From JAANXG01 sp963731035 (GTDB lineage Bacteria; Pseudomonadota; Gammaproteobacteria; Arenicellales; JAANXG01), in contig CAVSUY010000022.1 of assembly GCA_963731035.1 (NCBI GenBank), positions 124,001-188,000 on the forward strand: a stretch of DNA of 64,000 nt, in the 5' to 3' direction. The notes beneath the pieces are model-generated. The model was not told the origin of the DNA and ran no database searches. It saw only the letters and a program-made list of their open reading frames with translations. Positions within the stretch are counted from its first letter, which is position 1. Each line of letters starts with the position of its first letter. A program made the translations under genes and the position numbers. Positions 17,278-26,439 of the stretch are shown here, piece after piece.

Positions 17278-18953
17278 ATGTTGAAAACCAGGGTTCCAGC
17301 CGTCTTTGCGCTGCTGTTGTTGTGCCAGGGGGCCATGGCAGCTGAATGGACTTATCCGGGCGCGGGCGGTCAGATACGGCAGATTCCACCCGCCCCCAGC
17401 GAGCAACGAGCAGTCCCGGAAATCCGCAGGGAGCAAGGCAATGCGCCGGTCGTCCGGCTCCTGATAACACCAGAATTCTGGTCAAGTCGCTCCATGTGGT
17501 CGGCCAGACCCTGTATACCGAAGAGGCGCTGGTCGCGACCTCGGGGTTTGTGCCGGATCGCAAGCTGACGCTTACAGAGCTGCGCGGCATGGCGGCAAGG
17601 ATTTCAGATTACTACCACAGGAACGGGTATTTCGTGGCGCAAGCGTACCTGCCGGAGCAGGAAATCAAGGACGGGGCAGTGACGATCGCCGTGCTCGAAG
17701 GCCGCTATGGCAGTGTCTCGCTGCAGAACCAGACAAACCTTTCGGACGCGCTGGCGAACGGTTTGATCAACGGCCTGGACAGCGGCGACGTAATCGCGAT
17801 CGATCCGCTTGAGAACCGCCTTTTGCTTCTCTCCGACATTCCTGGAGTGCACGTGCAATCCACCCTGACTCCCGGGACCTCGGTGGGCACGTCCGACCTG
17901 ATCGTCGGTGTGACTCCGGGGCCGCGCGTGAGCGGCAGTGTCCAGGCCGACAACGCGGGCTATTACTATACCGGCGAGAACCGCATAGGGGCGACGGTGA
18001 ACTTGAACAACCCGACAGGACACGGCGACATGGCGACGCTGCGCGTACTGACTTCGGGTTCCGGAATGACTTATGGCCGCGCGTCCTACCAGATGCAGTT
18101 TGGCAGGGCGACGGTGGGGGTTGCCTATTCCGGGCTGGACTACAAGCTGGACAAGGAGTTCGGGAGCCTCGATGCCCACGGCACGGCCCGGATCGCGAGT
18201 GTCTTTGGCAGCTACCCGTTGATTCGCTCACGCAACACCAACCTCTACGTCCTCGCCGGCTTCGATGACAAGGAATTCGAGGACATCGTGGGCGCAACCT
18301 CGACGGTTACCAAAAAGTCGATCGAGGTGGGGTCGCTGGGCCTCGCCGGCAACCACCGTGACGATATCGGTGGCGGCGGATTGAGCAGTTATTCGGTCAC
18401 CGCGTTCGCCGGCACGCTCGACATCAAGACTCCCGAGGCGCTGGCCGTGGACGCGGCGACGGCGCAAGCCAACGGCTCGTACCAGAAGCTGGAGTTCAAT
18501 GTCGAGCGGTTGCAGAGCGTCACTGAAGCGCTCTCGCTTTCCGCTTCTGTCCGCGGGCAGGTTGCGGCGCAGAATCTGGACAGCTCGGAGAAGATGGATC
18601 TGGGCGGTCCGTACGGAGTGCGGGCCTATCCGGTAGGCGAAGGCTATTCAGACGAGGGCTATGTAGCGCATCTTGAGGCGAGATTACTGGTGCCGGGCTT
18701 CTCGGAGCATATGCCGGGGCAGGTGCATTTGATCGGTTTCTATGACATCGGCGCCGGCACCATCAACAAGGACCCCTGGACGAATGAAGACAACCACAGA
18801 ACCCTGAGCGCAGCAGGAGCGGGGATTACGTGGGCGGACGGCAACAATTTTTTCGCCAGCGCGTATTACGCCCGCAAAGTGGGTGACGAGATGGCGACAG
18901 CAGCCCCGGATTCGTCGGGCCGATACTGGCTGGGTGTCGCGAAATATTTTTGA
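17278..18953 (+). pseudogene. Two-partner secretion transporter (TpsB, ShlB/FhaC/HecB family), frameshifted
   Basis: A strong Shine-Dalgarno GAGGAGG (17265-17271) precedes ATG 17278. The first frame encodes a signal peptide ('AVFALLLLCQGAMAA') and the periplasmic start 'EWTYPGAGGQIRQIPPAPSEQ'. Near 17,445-17,475 the reading moves to another frame, which carries the POTRA domain ('ILVKSLHVVGQTLYTEEAL'; 'YFVAQAYLPEQEIKDG') and the 16-strand barrel. It ends 'RYWLGVAKYF' with the C-terminal Phe needed for Bam recognition. The family secretes a TpsA partner, encoded 59 bp downstream. One base lost or gained separates the signal peptide from the rest; this is either a real defect or a sequence error. 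Confidence 0.8.
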
Positions 18954-19012
18954 CCGGAGTGATGGCGCGATTTCTGCTCCACGGGTATTTCATGAATAAT
19001 GGAGTGACGAAA

Positions 19013-21319
19013 ATGAACCGCATTGATCGATTGATTTGCAATCACGGGACCGGCGCATTCGCAGCCATTGACAAAAAGGCGAAAAGGGCCGGCAAAAGGT
19101 TGGCGCCCTGCGCTGCCACGGCAATGGCCCTGATGATATCGCTGGGAACCAACGCCTACGCGCAGCCCGTGGGTGGTGTCGTCTCGGCGGGTGGCGCCAG
19201 CATCCACACCAACGGGAGCAGCACGACCATTACCCAGACGACCCAGAAGACGGCGATCAACTGGCAGCGTTTCGACATCGCACCGGCAGAATCGGTCCAG
19301 TTCGTGCAGCCCGGCAACAGCTCGGTGGCGCTCAACCGGGTGCTGGGTTCCGACCCTTCGAGCATAATGGGCCGTCTGTCGGCCAATGGCCAAGTGTTCC
19401 TTCTGAACCCGAACGGCGTTCTGTTCGGCAAGGGCGCGCAAGTGAATGTGGGCGGGCTGGTGGCGTCCACTCTCGGCATCACCGACGCCGACTTCATGGC
19501 CGGTCGATACAAATTCAACGGCGCCGGCTCCGGGAAGGTGCTCAACCAGGGCTCGATCGAGGCCGACGGCGGCTACGTGGCCCTGCTTGGTGCGAACGTC
19601 AGCAATGAAGGCGTGATCTCGGCCAGGCTCGGCACGGTGGCGCTCGCCGGCGGCAACGCCGTCACCCTCGACGTGGCCGGCGATGGGCTTCTCAATGTCA
19701 CGGTGGACCAGGGTGTAGCGAACGCGCTGGTTGGAAACAGCGGGCGCATCACCGCTGATGGCGGACAGGTGCTGATGACCACGCAGGTGGCCGGGAGCCT
19801 GTTGCAGGGCGCGGTGAACAACACCGGCGTGGTTCAGGCCCAGACCATCGAGAACCGCGATGGCAAGATCATGCTGATGGGCAGCATGAAAAATGGCACC
19901 GTGAACGCCGGCGGCACGCTGGACGCCTCGGCGCCGAACAGCGGCGATGGCGGCTTCATCGAAACCTCGGCGGCGCATGTCAAAATCGCCGACGCCGCCG
20001 TCGTTACCACCCAATCGGCGCACGGCAAGGTCGGCACGTTCTTGATTGATCCGTCGGACTACACAATCGCCCCGACAGGCGGCGACACCACTGCCGCCGA
20101 CCTCGTTGTGCTGTTGGGTTCAAACGACGTGACAATCAACAGTGACGATGGTGGAAGTGGTACGAACGGCGATATTTTTGTCAACGACGCAGTCACCTGG
20201 ACGACGACGAACACCCTGACCTTGGATGCGCAGCGGGACGTGAACATCAACGAGGCAATCACCGCCACGACCGGAAATCTCGAGGTGTACGCCGGTAGAG
20301 ACGTCCGTGGCGCTGGCGCCATCACAGTTACGGATGGAAACGTCACGGTGTGCTGTGGACGGAATCTAAACCTCGGAGGGACCTTGACGGTGACCAGGGG
20401 ATTCGCTCAATTGGGTGCCGGTAAGAATGTGGATATGGCGGCGATCACGATGACGGGCCCTGGCGCCGACCTTTCGATCTGTGCCGGAAAAAACATAAAT
20501 CTCAACGGGGCGGCTACCGTAACCGATGGGAGCGTCGAACTGTTCGCTGGTGTCGACTCCAGTGGACCGGGGGGCGGCACTGTGTCCATTAATGCCTCTC
20601 CCTTCACCAACACAACCTCAGACGTCAACATTTATTTCAGTCCGGCCTCGTATGGCGCGGCGACCGATTATTCGACGCTGTTTACCGATGGCAGTAGGGT
20701 GACCCAAACCATGCTGGTCTACCCAGAGGTTGCGGACAAGATCGCCGACGGTACGACCGCGGCAACAGTAATTGGTTTGAAGGGTAATCCCAGCGGCGTC
20801 AGCATTGGCGCCGGTACTGCTAATTTCAAGAACCCGGACCCCGGAAACAACAAGCCGGTCACGTTTACCGGTTTCAGTCTTAGCAACACAGACTTTGCCT
20901 ACGTCAAGGATGTGTCGGCTTTTTGCTGCATCAGCCCTAATTCGAGAACAACCGGTAACATTATCGCGGGCCCCACACCGCCGCCGTCGACACCGCCGCC
21001 ATCGACACCGCCGCCATCGACTCCACCGTCGTCGACACCGCCGTCATCGACACCTGGGCCATCGACGCCAACGCCGACAACTGGACCGACTCCGCCCCAG
21101 CCGTCGGTGGCGCTGCTGGCCGAATCGGTGCCCATTGTCCAGCCGCCCCACCCACCGGCCTTCGTACCGCCGTTGTTCGTTGCGGGGTTGGATCTCGCGG
21201 TGAGCGGCATCAGAATGCCGCCTAACGAGCTACTTCAACTGCAGCCGGCCGCAAGGCCGGTCGAGGCGCCGCCGGAGGTCAACGTGCCGCCGCTTCCGCC
21301 CAAGCCCGACCGCAATTGA
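19013..21319 (+). CDS. Two-partner secretion exoprotein (TpsA, filamentous haemagglutinin-type)
   Basis: 768 residues, short for TpsA proteins. An extended signal region ends at 'NAYA|QPVGG', followed by the haemagglutination-activity (TPS) domain: 'INWQRFDIAPAESVQFVQPG', 'NRVLGSDPSSIMGRLSANGQ', 'VFLLNPNGVLFGKGAQVNVG' (about residues 60-300). After this come imperfect repeats of about 25 residues of the type 'vyAGrdv..agaItvtdGnv', some with Cys ('VTVCCGRN', 'LSICAGKN', 'AFCCISPN'). A Pro/Ser/Thr linker of TPPPS units follows, then a Pro-rich end. No toxin domain is visible. GGAG lies 8 nt before the chosen ATG. It is very probably exported by the upstream TpsB. Confidence 0.85.
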   Translation: MNRIDRLICNHGTGAFAAIDKKAKRAGKRLAPCAATAMALMISLGTNAYAQPVGGVVSAGGASIHTNGSSTTITQTTQKTAINWQRFDIAPAESVQFVQPGNSSVALNRVLGSDPSSIMGRLSANGQVFLLNPNGVLFGKGAQVNVGGLVASTLGITDADFMAGRYKFNGAGSGKVLNQGSIEADGGYVALLGANVSNEGVISARLGTVALAGGNAVTLDVAGDGLLNVTVDQGVANALVGNSGRITADGGQVLMTTQVAGSLLQGAVNNTGVVQAQTIENRDGKIMLMGSMKNGTVNAGGTLDASAPNSGDGGFIETSAAHVKIADAAVVTTQSAHGKVGTFLIDPSDYTIAPTGGDTTAADLVVLLGSNDVTINSDDGGSGTNGDIFVNDAVTWTTTNTLTLDAQRDVNINEAITATTGNLEVYAGRDVRGAGAITVTDGNVTVCCGRNLNLGGTLTVTRGFAQLGAGKNVDMAAITMTGPGADLSICAGKNINLNGAATVTDGSVELFAGVDSSGPGGGTVSINASPFTNTTSDVNIYFSPASYGAATDYSTLFTDGSRVTQTMLVYPEVADKIADGTTAATVIGLKGNPSGVSIGAGTANFKNPDPGNNKPVTFTGFSLSNTDFAYVKDVSAFCCISPNSRTTGNIIAGPTPPPSTPPPSTPPPSTPPSSTPPSSTPGPSTPTPTTGPTPPQPSVALLAESVPIVQPPHPPAFVPPLFVAGLDLAVSGIRMPPNELLQLQPAARPVEAPPEVNVPPLPPKPDRN
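20985..21090 (+). repeat. 15-bp tandem repeat in tpsA (Pro-Ser-Thr linker)
   Basis: Tandem units of the type CCGCCRTCGACACCG encode PPSTP repeats in the linker of the exoprotein. Such repeats can change copy number by slippage and so alter linker length. Confidence 0.7.
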
Positions 21320-21461
21320 GAGCCGCCAGCCCTCCCCCCTGGCTGATCGAACATACGGTCCGGGGGTGAGAGGGCGGGTCCGGGCATTGCGGCTGCCGGT
21401 GCCCAACCGCACCGCACGGCGGACGGCAACAGGTGTGTTGCGGCATCATCCCTTAAGATCC

Positions 21462-22205
21462 ATGCGCTCGGTCGTGGCGATCATCAGCGAAGTCCTTTGC
21501 CTTGGCCTGCTCGCCGGTGGTCTCGCGCCCCCCGCGGCCACCGCCGCGGACGAGTCCGCGCAATCGTCCAACCCGAGTCGCACGGTGTTGCCTCAGGAGG
21601 ACGCAAAAGTCCCGTTCATCATTGCGCCGAACCCCGTCGCGCCAGATGGCTCCAAACGGGCGAACTTTGAGCTGGAGCACGCGTCGCACGCGGCACGGAA
21701 CAAGGCGGATTGGGTTGTCAACTCGGGCGACAATCGCAACATGCCGTTCGTAATCATCGACAAGACGGACGCCAAGGTATTTGTATTCGATGTGAATGGA
21801 ATGCTCCTCGGAGCGGCCCCCGCGCTGCTCGGCCTGGCGATCGGTGATGTCTCAGTCCCCGGCATCGGCGATCGGAAGATGTCGCTCATCCTTCCGCAGG
21901 AGCGCACGACGCCGGCCGGTCGTTTCGTGGCGGCACTGGGCCGCAATGCACACGGGAAGGAAATTCTCTGGGTGGATTACCGCAACGCCATCTCCATGCA
22001 CCCTGTGGTCAAGGGCACCCCCGAGGAGCGCCGCGCCGAACGTCTGGCCACTCCGACGCCGCTCGACAACCGTATTTCCTACGGCTGCATCAATGTTCCG
22101 CCGCAGTTCTTCCACGATGTGGTGCATTCGGTTTTTGCAGGGAAGAGCGGCATTGTCTATGTGCTGTCGGAAGACGCTCCGACACCTGGTAATGCGGTTC
22201 GTTGA
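21462..22205 (+). CDS. L,D-transpeptidase-like (YkuD-fold) secreted protein
   Basis: 247 residues with a signal peptide ('LCLGLLAGGLAPPAATAADE'). The C-terminal half carries the catalytic motif of YkuD enzymes: 'ISMHPV' (His) and 'NRISYGCINVPPQFFHD' (Ser-x-Gly-Cys-x-Asn, Cys about residue 208). L,D-transpeptidases cross-link peptidoglycan or attach proteins to it in the periplasm. The region between ('FVIIDKTDAKVFVFDVNGML') fits the first strands of the fold. It follows tpsA by 142 bp on the same strand, so it may have travelled with the secretion pair. ATG chosen at the signal-peptide start. Confidence 0.7.
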   Translation: MRSVVAIISEVLCLGLLAGGLAPPAATAADESAQSSNPSRTVLPQEDAKVPFIIAPNPVAPDGSKRANFELEHASHAARNKADWVVNSGDNRNMPFVIIDKTDAKVFVFDVNGMLLGAAPALLGLAIGDVSVPGIGDRKMSLILPQERTTPAGRFVAALGRNAHGKEILWVDYRNAISMHPVVKGTPEERRAERLATPTPLDNRISYGCINVPPQFFHDVVHSVFAGKSGIVYVLSEDAPTPGNAVR

Positions 22206-22230
22206 TCCCGCATTACGAACGAATGGCATC

Positions 22231-22243
22231 CACCTGACAGTTG
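22231..22243. repeat. 13-bp direct repeat, left copy (flanks acetate kinase)
   Basis: CACCTGACAGTTG occurs here and, in the same orientation, at 23485-23497. The two copies bracket the low-GC acetate kinase gene with 22-36 nt to spare on either side. Confidence 0.7.
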
Positions 22244-22279
22244 TTGCTCCGGCCGATGCAGAACAGGCCAAACAGGCTC

Positions 22280-23463
22280 CTAGCCGACTATTGCTTGAAC
22301 ACTGCGCGCCATTTGCGCGGATTCATCGGTTTTCATGACTGCGACGCGCACACTTGATGTGTCCTGGTGAATGAATGCATCGTCGGTAATATTGCCGACG
22401 GTATTGTTTTTTTCTTTGTCGAGCACAATATTCAAGTATTCCATGTTCGAACATATTTTCTCCCGCATGACATTACTGCGTTCGCTTATTGTGCCGGAGA
22501 GTACGAGGAGATCGAGGCCGTTGAGTGCACTTGTATATGCACCGATGTATTTTTTTACGTTGTACGCGAACATTTCAAGAGCCAGGGCAGACTCAGCATC
22601 GCCTCGCTCTTCTCCTTCGAGAAGCTCTCGGACGTCACCTGTTTTCTCTGTAATGCCAAGAAGACCACATTCGGTGTTGAGGTAGTCTTCAATATCTTCA
22701 ATCGACTTCCCTGTCTTTTTAGCAAAGTAAAGGGTGGCGCCGGCGTCTATTTCGCCTGCCCGGGTGTTCATCAGGAGACCGCTTAGTGGTGTAGCGCCCA
22801 TTGAGGTGTCGACACTCGTACCGTTCTTTACAGCGGTTATGCTCGCACCGCCACCAAGGTGACAGACGATAATGCGCTCCAGGTAGAGGTTCTCCGTTTG
22901 CTCTAATCTTCTCAACGAGGGACTCAATGGAGATACCGTGGTAGCCGAACCGATACATATCGATTGCCTCCGCATCGCTTTTGCGTACGCTGTAGCGCCG
23001 CGCTTGTGGTGGCAGATGTGAGTGGAAAGCACTATCGGAGACGCTGATAAGCGGAATATCAGGAAGTGTGTGGTGTATGCGGTCTATTTCTTCTCGGGCC
23101 GGGGTAATGTGTAACGGTGCGTATTCTTCAACCGACACGAGGTTTCTGAGATATGTCTCGTCTATGTATTTATGTTCAGCGAAGTAAGTCCCGGGAGCAA
23201 CGATACGAATGCCAATTGCATCAATGTCCGAAGGAGTGGTAATAAACTCAAGCGCAATAAACTTATCAAGAACGATAGCGACGGTGTTCTGATACTCATC
23301 TGGTGAGAGTCTCAGTACTTCCTTGTCGTGTCCATGAAAGAAGGTGGCTTGAAATGTATCGTCTTCGCTTTCCACATGAGCGCGGCAGAGCAGGTCGCCG
23401 CCTTGGTAGAGGGCGTACTTTTTTCGATGCGCTGCCGATGTTAACAGTTAAGATTGTTTCCAT
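22280..23463 (-). pseudogene. ackA: Acetate kinase, two frameshifts, low-GC and probably acquired
   Basis: Joined across two breaks, the product is a divergent acetate kinase (acetate + ATP to acetyl phosphate). It has 'TVNIGSASKK' (phosphate-binding start), 'IGIRIVAPG', 'VSDSAFHSHLPP', 'MYRFGYHGIS', 'VCHLGGGASI' and 'DTSMGATPLSGLLMNTRAGEID'. The first break is at the A6 run at about 23,420 (one A too many). The second is at about 22,905, where one extra base separates 'SLVEK' from 'LEQTENLYLERI'. Base composition is visibly lower in GC than both neighbours. The variant motifs (HLGGGAS instead of HLGNGAS) recall acetate kinases of distant lineages. No pta gene is adjacent. Confidence 0.8.
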
Positions 23464-23484
23464 TGCCTGAACAGTGATGGTATT

Positions 23485-23497
23485 CACCTGACAGTTG
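23485..23497. repeat. 13-bp direct repeat, right copy
   Basis: Second copy of CACCTGACAGTTG, 22 nt upstream of the acetate kinase start codon. It overlaps the last codons of a short open remnant on the minus strand. Both copies are followed shortly by GGCCGAT. Confidence 0.7.
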
Positions 23498-23671
23498 GCC
23501 GATAGGAAGTAGCGGCCACACCGGTCCCTGGGGGGTTATCGAACAGGTCGCCCGGTCCGTCGTGGAGCCCCGGCGCGGCAAGCAGCAAACGCGTGTAGTC
23601 GCGTTCCGGCGGCGTCCGGTCACCCGGGTCTGCCAGAAGGAGTCCGGCAAGGCTCCGATACTGGCGCTACT
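23489..23671 (-). pseudogene. Unrecognised C-terminal coding remnant
   Basis: On the minus strand a frame of about 60 codons runs from a TAG stop to a TGA stop inside the direct repeat. It reads 'SLAGLLLADPGDRTPPERDY', then 'LLLAAPGLHDGPGDLF'. It has no ATG and no recognisable family, but residue composition is protein-like. It could be the tail of a gene whose front was lost when the acetate kinase segment arrived. Weakly supported. Confidence 0.25.
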
Positions 23672-23729
23672 CAGGACGAGGGCAGCCCGCGCGTGAATTG
23701 CTTAAGCTCTTGATTTTACAGCCGTCGAT

Positions 23730-23805
<76 letters not shown>

Positions 23806-23973
23806 CGGTACGCGATTCTATTTTGATTTATCGACGAATGCCACCCGTTCGTCCGTCACGATTCAGCCCGTCCTGCTTCGGCGGCTCAACCCCGAACGAG
23901 GTCTCTCCACGCAAGGCGCACCGCCCGGGACGACAACGGATGGACCCGCGACACCGGTTCGCGGCGGGAACTC

Positions 23974-26215
23974 CTATTCCGAGGCACTCAGAAAAGAGAG
24001 CGGTTTCGGCTCGGCTATCGCATTGCCCTGTGCGTAGTCGATGCCGATCTCCCGCAGTATCGTCAACACCGCGTCGGTATTGACGAACTCGGCTATGGTC
24101 TTCTTTGACATTGCGGCGGCGATCTCGTTTATCGACTTGACCATGGCGTAGTCTATGGAATCCGAAACGATATTTCTGATGAACTGGCCGTCTATCTTGA
24201 TAAAATCGACCGGCAGGTTCTTCAAGTACTCGAACGATGATAATCCCGTACCGAAATCGTCCAGTGCGAAACGGCACCCTTGGCTGCGCAGCTCCTCCAT
24301 GAATTCCGTCGCACTGACGAGGTTTCTGATCGTCGCCGTCTCCGTCAGCTCGAAACAGATTTTCGAGGGGGGGACATCCGAATTCTTCAATTGATGCAAC
24401 AAGAAGGACAGGAAATCATCATTGCTTATCGAGTGCCCCGAAAGATTGATGGAACATATCGCCAACCTTTTCAGAAGCTCCGGGTGCCGTGATAGCCAAC
24501 TGAGCGCATTTTCCACAACCCACTGGTCCAGCTTCGTGGCATATTTATAGCGTTCCGCCGCGGGCAGGAACTGACACGGGCCTGATGATCTTGTTGTTCT
24601 CGTCCCGCATTCGCAGCAGGAGCTCGTACTGGTCGCGCTCCCCGTGCGAATCCGATTCCGACGGAGTTATCTCGACTATCCGCTGGTAAAACAATTCGAG
24701 CCGGTCTTCCTGCAACGCCTGGTCGATCTTCGACAGCCACGACATCTCCCGGTATCTCCGAACGACTTCTTTGTCATCGGGTTGATACACATGAATATGT
24801 TTCGGCCCCTCTTCCTTTGCCGCGTAACAGGCGGTGTCGGCGGCACTCAGCAGCGTCGTCGCGTTTTCGGTAGTGGGTTCGATCGCCACTACTCCAATAC
24901 TTGCGTTTACACCGAAGCTGGTGTCCCGCCATACAAAACGGAACTTCGCAATGACCTGATGGAGAGTTCGCGCTACGGAAGTGGCTCTATCCAGATCGCA
25001 ATTGCACAATAAGACGGCAAATTCATCGCCCCCAAGGCGAGCCAGCGTATCGCCGCCCTTGACATGTTCCTTCAGCACTTTCCCCAACTGGCGCAGGAGC
25101 TCATCACCGGCATCGTGTCCGCACGTGTCGTTGATCACCTTGAAGTGGTCCAGATCCATATAGAGCAGCGCATGTCTCCCATGGGTCTTCCTGGAGTCCT
25201 GCAACAGGTGCTGCAGGCGGTACTCGAACTCGTACCGGTTGATCAGCCCGGTGAGCGCATCGTGCTTGGCCTGATACTTGAGCTTCTCCGACAGAGTGTA
25301 GGTTTCGGTGATGTCCTCGCATACCACCAACACGGAGTCCGCATTCCTCGTGTCACCCGACATGAATCGTCCAGCGGTTCTCACCCAGACCCGGGTTCCA
25401 TCGCTGTGCCGCATACAGGCTTCCCAGCGATGCACTTCCCGCGGTTCATTCAGGCAATCCCTAATCTTCTCCAGAACCAACCGGTGATCTTCCTCCTGAT
25501 GCAGGTCAACGACATTCCTGCCGACGATATCATCGAGAGCGTGCCCCAGATATTCGGCGCCAAACTGGTTTGCCGACAGGATGCTGCCGTCGCCATCCAA
25601 AGTGAAAAACATGGATGGGGTATCGTTGTATAGAGCGCGATAGCGTTGCTGGCTGATCCGGACCTGTTCCTCGGCGTATTTCCGCTCTGAAACCTCCGCT
25701 CGCAACGCCCGATTGGCCTGTATCAATTCCTTGGTCCGTTCAGCGATGCGATTTTCCAGCTCAACATGCGCTTCCCGTATCGAATCCTGGGTTTGCTTGT
25801 AGGAAATCAGAGCGTTGATTCGCGTCGTCAACACCGTGTAGTCAAAGGGGCGGGTAACGTAGTCGTTGGCGCCGATTTCCAGAGCCGTTACAACGTCGGC
25901 GATGTCATCCTTCACCGTCAACATCAGCACCGGCAGCTCTGAGCTGGAAAAGCTGCGCCTTATCCGCTCCAGCACCTCGATGCCGCTCAGGCCCGGCATG
26001 AGAACGTCCAGGACGATCAGGTCGAGAGGGGTTCTGTCGATAAACTCGAGCGCCTGCTCTCCGTCGGCGGCTTCGAATATTTCGCGGCCCGGCTTGCTCA
26101 GGAGCGATACCAATACGGTCCGGTTTGTGGGGATATCGTCCACGATCAGAATGCGCGACCCGGTATCTTGGCCGGTCTGCGACTGACCAGAATCCAAGAG
26201 TCTGACGTTTTGCAT
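23974..26215 (-). pseudogene. REC-PAS-GGDEF-EAL response regulator of the DSF island, frameshifted
   Basis: Read across one break, this is a c-di-GMP regulator of about 745 residues. It begins at 'MQNVRLLDSGQSQ' and has a receiver domain ('RILIVDDIPTNRTVL', phospho-Asp in 'DLIVLDVLMPG'), a coiled coil (about 140-190), and a PAS domain ('RYRALYNDTPSMFFTLDGDG'). The GGDEF domain has an intact 'LARLGGDEFAV' but KGGD instead of the RxxD inhibitory site. The EAL domain reads ELL at the signature but keeps 'CFELTET', 'ALDDFGTGLSSFEYL', 'DFIKIDGQ' and 'DYAQGNAI'. One extra base near 24,571-24,576 breaks the frame between 'IIRPVS' and 'FLPAAERYKYA'. It is the last gene of the operon after the RpfC-like kinase and its likely phosphorelay output. 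Confidence 0.8.
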
Positions 26216-26439
26216 TGGTGTTAGCCTGCCCAGATCTGAGTGAACCGTCGCCTCAACGCAACAGTATAGCCGATATGCGGTCTGATGAACGCCGATTATC
26301 GGCGAAAACAGCCGTCGGGGGAACACTCGCTGGCGACTGTGATCGCGCATCGAGGGGCGGTCAAAGGCCAGAAATGGGGCCAGGAGGGGCAATGGCGCCT
26401 GGCAGGGGGCGTCCGGATGCCCGGGGCGGGAAAGCTCAG

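Noticed and set aside
20985..21090. CRISPR-like regular repeat.
   Set aside because: The units are 15 bp, contiguous and in frame, coding for PPSTP. There are no spacers.
23414..23426. A_AAA_AAG heptamer at the first acetate kinase break, a classic -1 frameshift site.
   Set aside because: The shift needed to continue the protein is +1 (or -2), and the codon phase of the heptamer does not fit simultaneous slippage. An extra A in the homopolymer explains it better.
23441..23650. Cys/Arg-rich open frame on the minus strand with an ATG.
   Set aside because: Composition is random-like. The neighbouring frame of the same stretch looks more protein-like and is listed as a weak remnant.
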